6,636 nt of DNA from a bacterium (GTDB lineage Bacteria; JAHJDO01): contig DAOVHI010000080.1 of assembly GCA_030671985.1 (NCBI GenBank), forward strand, positions 1 through 6,636. The letters run 5' to 3'. A program made the position numbers and the translations under genes. Below are positions 6,001 to 6,636 of the stretch, one piece after another; the stretch's first letter is position 1, and every line of letters begins with the position of its first letter. The notes beneath the pieces were generated by a model. It had not been told where the DNA came from. It saw nothing but the letters and a program-made list of their open reading frames with translations, and did no database searches.

Positions 6001-6636
6001 CCGCCTTTTTTACATCCGCTTCCGAAACTTTTTTCTGCACATGTTTCTCATAAAATCTCCTAACCGACACCTGCTGCTCCTCACCGCAGGACTCAACAAT
6101 CCGATCAACCTCCTTCCAATATTCGATATAACCGAATCCCTTTTCTGAGGTCCCCGCTGAACATATATTTATGCCCAATTTACTTAATAAGTTTCTAAAG
6201 AAAAATTCAAATAGCGCGCTGCGGAACATATTAAGAGTACATACAACAAGAACCTTTTTCACCGGTCCAATCCCCTTACTCTTGAGAACACCGGTCTCCG
6301 GCGTTTTTACCGGCGATGAGCTTGGTTGTAACTCATCTTTTCCGCTTTTTTCTTCCATCCTCATCATCTTATTATTATTGTCCTGATTACTTCTCGAGAA
6401 TATCTCTATAGGCATTCCCTTGTAATGACTCCCCAAAGCCTCGGCAATATCCTTTACATGATCCATGCCTATAAAAATATAAGCTGAAAGGCCGCGCTCT
6501 TTAGCTTTACGAACAATATCTTTAATATTCAATACAATAAACTGATTACGCCATTCAAAATTAACTTTTAGTAAAGTATCCACACCGCGTTTTGTGCGCG
6601 GTTTCCTCAATAAATACTTAATATTACGGACATCCC
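1..6636 (-). CDS. Internal fragment of a giant multidomain protein (both ends missing)
   Basis: One minus-strand reading frame (plus triplets starting at base 2) stays open for all 2211 complete codons, with no stop in frame; both termini lie outside the window. The translation is protein-like throughout, so I see no reason to place a start inside. Recognisable parts, in order, are a phosphatase domain with CX5R and SAGT motifs, a 37-residue helical repeat array, a kinase-fold domain with K, NWD and IDNGG motifs, and a P-loop domain with GLGASGKST. Four SSSP[VA] linkers separate modules. No signal peptide can be judged without the N-terminus, and I see no convincing membrane segment, so what is visible looks soluble. 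The overall function is unknown. Giant ORFs with SSSPV-type linkers suggest Omnitrophota (inference). The alternative, several separate genes, would need stop codons between modules, and none exist. Confidence 0.95.
2..610 (-). other. Uncharacterised helical region continuing past the left edge (residues 2009-2211)
   Basis: No family is recognised. It starts with helices ESILSLILEGKLTDSQV and LDELGIKPEELISIMDTI, continues with VITQLAYLEQVVRESDIRFI, a Leu/Asn-rich stretch (ITRLQLNNNHELLQLIWLRL) and a Tyr/Lys-rich helix (MPKYKALYELYDEVIKK). After FAEGFFEQSPIVILDRYSLVHELYGYKEI it ends in charged helices (APGERERVRAEIKMVLKRLE, then DILTIVKGI) with the frame still open. It follows the P-loop domain without an SSSP linker, so it may be a helical extension of that module. 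No catalytic motif is evident. Confidence 0.45.
611..1702 (-). other. Uridine-kinase-like P-loop domain (residues 1645-2008)
   Basis: After a helical lead-in (VVEQRRRIVDEFAGPLMEEY, then PREAIEEMLPVLLKAYAENR), the strand TVFAFAG runs into the Walker A loop GLGASGKST (1713-1721). YYTPLFDSTNRGR, with D1795, corresponds to the YYKPxYDxxTxxR segment of uridine kinases. GIFFVDWILSL, with D1923, aligns with their IVEGILAL Walker-B-like strand. AYIDVHPDYCLARGVRRSAYETGR, then the MSREEV helix, matches the strand plus Arg-rich lid (RxxRRDxxxRG) of the uridine kinase/phosphoribulokinase group; GADFIIDN closes the fold. Members transfer the gamma-phosphate of ATP to a small hydroxyl substrate. The VEG-type Glu is replaced by Asp, and the domain carries an insertion of about 120 residues, so its substrate may not be a nucleoside. 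Confidence 0.8.
875..1237 (-). other. Beta-rich insertion inside the P-loop domain (residues 1800-1920)
   Basis: Ordinary uridine kinases have only about 15 residues between the YYxPxYD segment and the Walker-B-like strand; here there are about 120. The insert is rich in alternating hydrophobic strands and turns: KIMIKDGDLILRVGL, PMLEFWGQEDGEFSLG, a Lys/Arg turn, EASVKKDGHGRVVLTIADTD, GVSLTIEGRKEIILKPGEW. This suggests a small beta-sandwich or barrel placed at the substrate side of the fold. The spacing of FSLGER, DGHGR and IILKPG vaguely recalls FHA domains, but key FHA residues are not visible, so I leave the family open. Confidence 0.55.
1703..1918 (-). other. Interdomain linker with SSSPV and SSSPA motifs (linkers 3 and 4, residues 1573-1644)
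   Basis: A charged Glu/Lys/Asp-rich segment (EEIEQYAEKIDEKADSKD) leads to SSSPVDEG (motif at residues 1598-1602, bases 1829-1843). A 23-residue polar spacer follows, then VVSSSPAIKTEN (motif at 1626-1630, bases 1745-1759). This is the only place in the window with two copies close together. It separates the kinase-fold domain from the P-loop domain and could reflect loss or shrinkage of a domain once present between the copies (inference). Confidence 0.75.
1919..2707 (-). other. HipA/PI4K-like kinase-fold domain (residues 1310-1572)
   Basis: The N-lobe has GAEFTLA, then the strand IYYVKF with the putative ATP-binding Lys K1367, then the helix SEQLANVMYRLAGVPVADT, which mirrors the E-x-x-A-x-x-L-A-x-x-x-G-(I/V)-x-V-P pattern of HipA and PI4-kinase-type kinases. 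The C-lobe has HGFLMDVFMANWDIP, where D1442 in NWD fits the catalytic Asp of the N-x-D motif and D1448/N1449 follow. RIDNGGAL (1460-1467) fits the metal-binding Asp (D1462) of the DFG-equivalent motif. All main catalytic elements are therefore present, so an active kinase is plausible. A Lys/Gly-rich loop and a helical tail (to LSWVNEQLD) follow. Families with this layout phosphorylate proteins, lipids or small molecules; the substrate here cannot be inferred. The domain ends at the Glu/Lys-rich start of the next linker. Confidence 0.75.
2708..4012 (-). other. Long uncharacterised, mainly helical region with a Gly/Arg-rich stretch (residues 875-1309)
   Basis: I recognise no family in these roughly 435 residues. 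They are largely helical, for example VDKKVLRKICEVFSFASIVR, RSIMEQTTDLLRIAKKFIMY and ENMQEVLSKIFSVNEVELEK. The stretch RGGGGEGRGARG (1102-1113; bases 3296-3331) is low-complexity and probably a flexible loop; it is followed by the strand-like EAIIEYDVGFAMDENENRFA and FAFGLRLTRDMGKRIFRLKD. Further helices (LKERQAKQIIAEVFEAI, QGQIQKSIDLLSKQVKIL) precede KGYKVMIYGALNETFYKRLF. The final part, LDYLTYEREIREYTFDDV, leads straight into the kinase-like domain with no SSSP linker between, so this region may be its N-terminal extension or regulatory part. Cys residues are few and form no metal-binding pattern. Confidence 0.5.
4013..5017 (-). repeat. Tandem 37-residue (111-bp) helical repeats, alpha-solenoid-like (residues 540-874)
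   Basis: Consecutive units share the core ILxNLSLRADATEAA followed by xxFxxLxxxL and often a VSGE turn. Units begin at base 5017 (degenerate, 41 residues), 4894 (40), 4774 (37), 4663 (43, with a six-residue insertion), 4534 (37), 4423 (37), 4312 (37) and 4201 (37); a final half-unit starts at 4090. Five units are exactly 37 residues, and all length changes are multiples of three. Each unit looks like two amphipathic helices, so the array probably forms a solenoid like HEAT or TPR proteins and binds a partner (inference). It does not match the TPR, HEAT, Sel1 or ankyrin consensus that I know. DNA similarity between neighbours is high, for example about 45 of 54 bases between 4838-4891 and 4718-4771, indicating relatively recent internal duplication. 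Confidence 0.9.
4216..4224 (-). repeat. Nine-base homopolymer (G9 on the coding strand) inside the repeat array
   Basis: Nine consecutive C on the plus strand read as G9 in the gene and encode the WGGV region of the repeat unit that starts at 4312. That unit has the standard 37-residue length and the frame is open on both sides, so the tract length as given is the in-frame one. Such a run is prone to polymerase slippage and to sequencing error. A one-base change would shift the frame and truncate everything downstream. Confidence 0.8.
5018..5644 (-). other. Uncharacterised domain with a decayed HExxH-like helix (residues 331-539)
   Basis: I do not recognise a named family here. The first half is alpha/beta: RPIARLKL, a DVDLSKEKARML helix, a FVFTDEFLEAY segment, then the strand NRILLDVELF. 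The helix LLIMELEYELIYILGNEF follows. A strand, then a hydrophobic helix containing xExEL(I/V)xxLG, is the layout of the active-site helix of many zinc metallopeptidases, but here HExxH is replaced by YELIY (437-441; bases 5312-5326). If related, it would be a non-catalytic remnant. The second half is acidic and helical (IEEFLIFDPNAQAEV, then a Glu/Gln/Lys-rich run around EISEQQREQVKDYLRK) and leads into the repeat array. The boundary with the repeats is approximate. Confidence 0.4.
5645..5743 (-). other. Interdomain linker 2 with SSSPV motif (residues 298-330)
   Basis: This is a Lys/Gly/Ser/Asn-rich spacer containing KQSSGSTSSSPVTKND, with SSSPV at residues 313-317 (bases 5684-5698). It directly follows the last helix of the phosphatase domain and precedes an uncharacterised domain. 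The DNA under the motif shares the 11-mer ggcgagctgga (5688-5698) with linker 4 (1749-1759), which points to copying of the linker rather than convergence. Confidence 0.75.
5744..6268 (-). other. Low-molecular-weight protein tyrosine phosphatase domain (residues 123-297)
   Basis: The domain starts with the strand KVLVVC and the phosphate-binding loop CTLNMFRS (132-139), a C-X5-R-S signature with nucleophile C132 and R138. A helix leads to the strand and motif CSAGT (158-162), typical of this fold. KKADLILVAK (209-218) matches the usual ADLILVM strand, and FPD (229-231) follows at the expected place. In this family Cys attacks phosphotyrosine (or arsenate in related reductases). Differences from the classic CxGNxCRS loop are Leu134 for Gly and Phe137 for the second Cys. 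The usual Asp-Pro general-acid motif is not obvious; D257 or D260 in GKDMYDIGEG is the best candidate. At about 175 residues it is slightly longer than the usual 140-160. The fold is well supported; activity and substrate are open. Confidence 0.85.
6269..6385 (-). other. Interdomain linker 1 with SSSPV motif (residues 84-122)
   Basis: This is a polar, Asn/Lys/Glu/Ser-rich stretch that begins with QDNNNK and contains QPSSSPVKTPE. SSSPV itself lies at residues 105-109 (bases 6308-6322). It has no predicted fold and sits exactly between the preceding alpha/beta tail and the start of the phosphatase domain, which marks it as a flexible tether. The same motif recurs three more times in this protein, each time in a comparable polar spacer between domains. 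Confidence 0.75.
6386..6634 (-). other. C-terminal end of an alpha/beta domain, weakly TraB/ChaN-like (residues 1-83)
   Basis: This segment is the tail of a domain whose beginning lies beyond the right edge. It contains WRNQFIVLNIKDIVRKAKER (28-47), a helix, followed by the strand AYIFIGMDH (51-59) and the helix VKDIAEAL (60-67). The pattern of an RN-containing helix, a hydrophobic strand ending in G-x-x-H and then a helix resembles the last part of TraB/PrgY and ChaN-like proteins, where the strand ends in GAGH or similar. H59 and R29 would be the counterparts. The match rests on a short pattern only, so the family assignment is tentative. It ends at a polar Asn-rich stretch leading into linker 1. 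Confidence 0.35.

Noticed and set aside
2280-6386. Other short plus-strand ORFs (61-76 codons) at 2280, 3156, 3955, 5862 and 6171
   Set aside because: Each is antisense to recognisable or continuous coding sequence on the minus strand, and none has a convincing start context or protein motif.
6269-6636. In-frame Met codons (for example residues 57, 74, 90) as a real gene start before the phosphatase domain
   Set aside because: The sequence upstream of them is open and protein-like, I see no Shine-Dalgarno-type spacer, and the first Mets fall inside an apparent folded segment.
1-6636. tRNA, rRNA, riboswitch, promoter or terminator
   Set aside because: The entire window is coding; I saw no cloverleaf, rRNA-like segment or intergenic space that could hold such elements.

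Overview
The window is a slice through the inside of one very large protein-coding gene on the minus strand. Reading the reverse complement in the frame whose plus-strand triplets start at position 2, I find no stop codon in any of the 2211 complete codons. The frame enters at the right edge and leaves at the left edge still open, so the start codon, stop codon, promoter and terminator all lie outside. Residues are numbered here from the first complete codon (6632-6634), so residue n lies at plus-strand bases 6634-3n+1 to 6634-3n+3.

The polypeptide is a chain of unrelated domains joined by short polar linkers that carry the motif SSSPV or SSSPA (four copies). In order it holds: the end of an alpha/beta domain with a weak TraB/ChaN-like look (1-83); linker 1; a low-molecular-weight protein tyrosine phosphatase domain (123-297); linker 2; an uncharacterised segment with an apparently decayed HExxH-type site (331-539); an alpha-helical array of about eight 37-residue repeats (540-874); a long uncharacterised helical region with a Gly/Arg-rich stretch (875-1309); a HipA/PI4K-like kinase-fold domain with recognisable catalytic residues (1310-1572); a double SSSP linker (1573-1644); a uridine-kinase-like P-loop domain with a beta-rich insertion (1645-2008); and a helical segment running off the window (2009-2211).

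The organism is most likely a bacterium of the candidate phylum Omnitrophota. This is inferred from giant multidomain ORFs and repeated SSSPV-type linkers, which I associate with that group; there is no rRNA or marker gene here to prove it. GC content looks moderate and no gene boundary is visible.

The domains suggest phosphate chemistry gathered on one scaffold: a phosphatase, a protein/lipid-kinase-fold domain and a nucleoside-kinase-like domain, with an alpha-solenoid-like repeat array that could bind a partner. No substrate, location or biological role can be read from the sequence. All appreciable plus-strand ORFs are antisense shadows of this gene.
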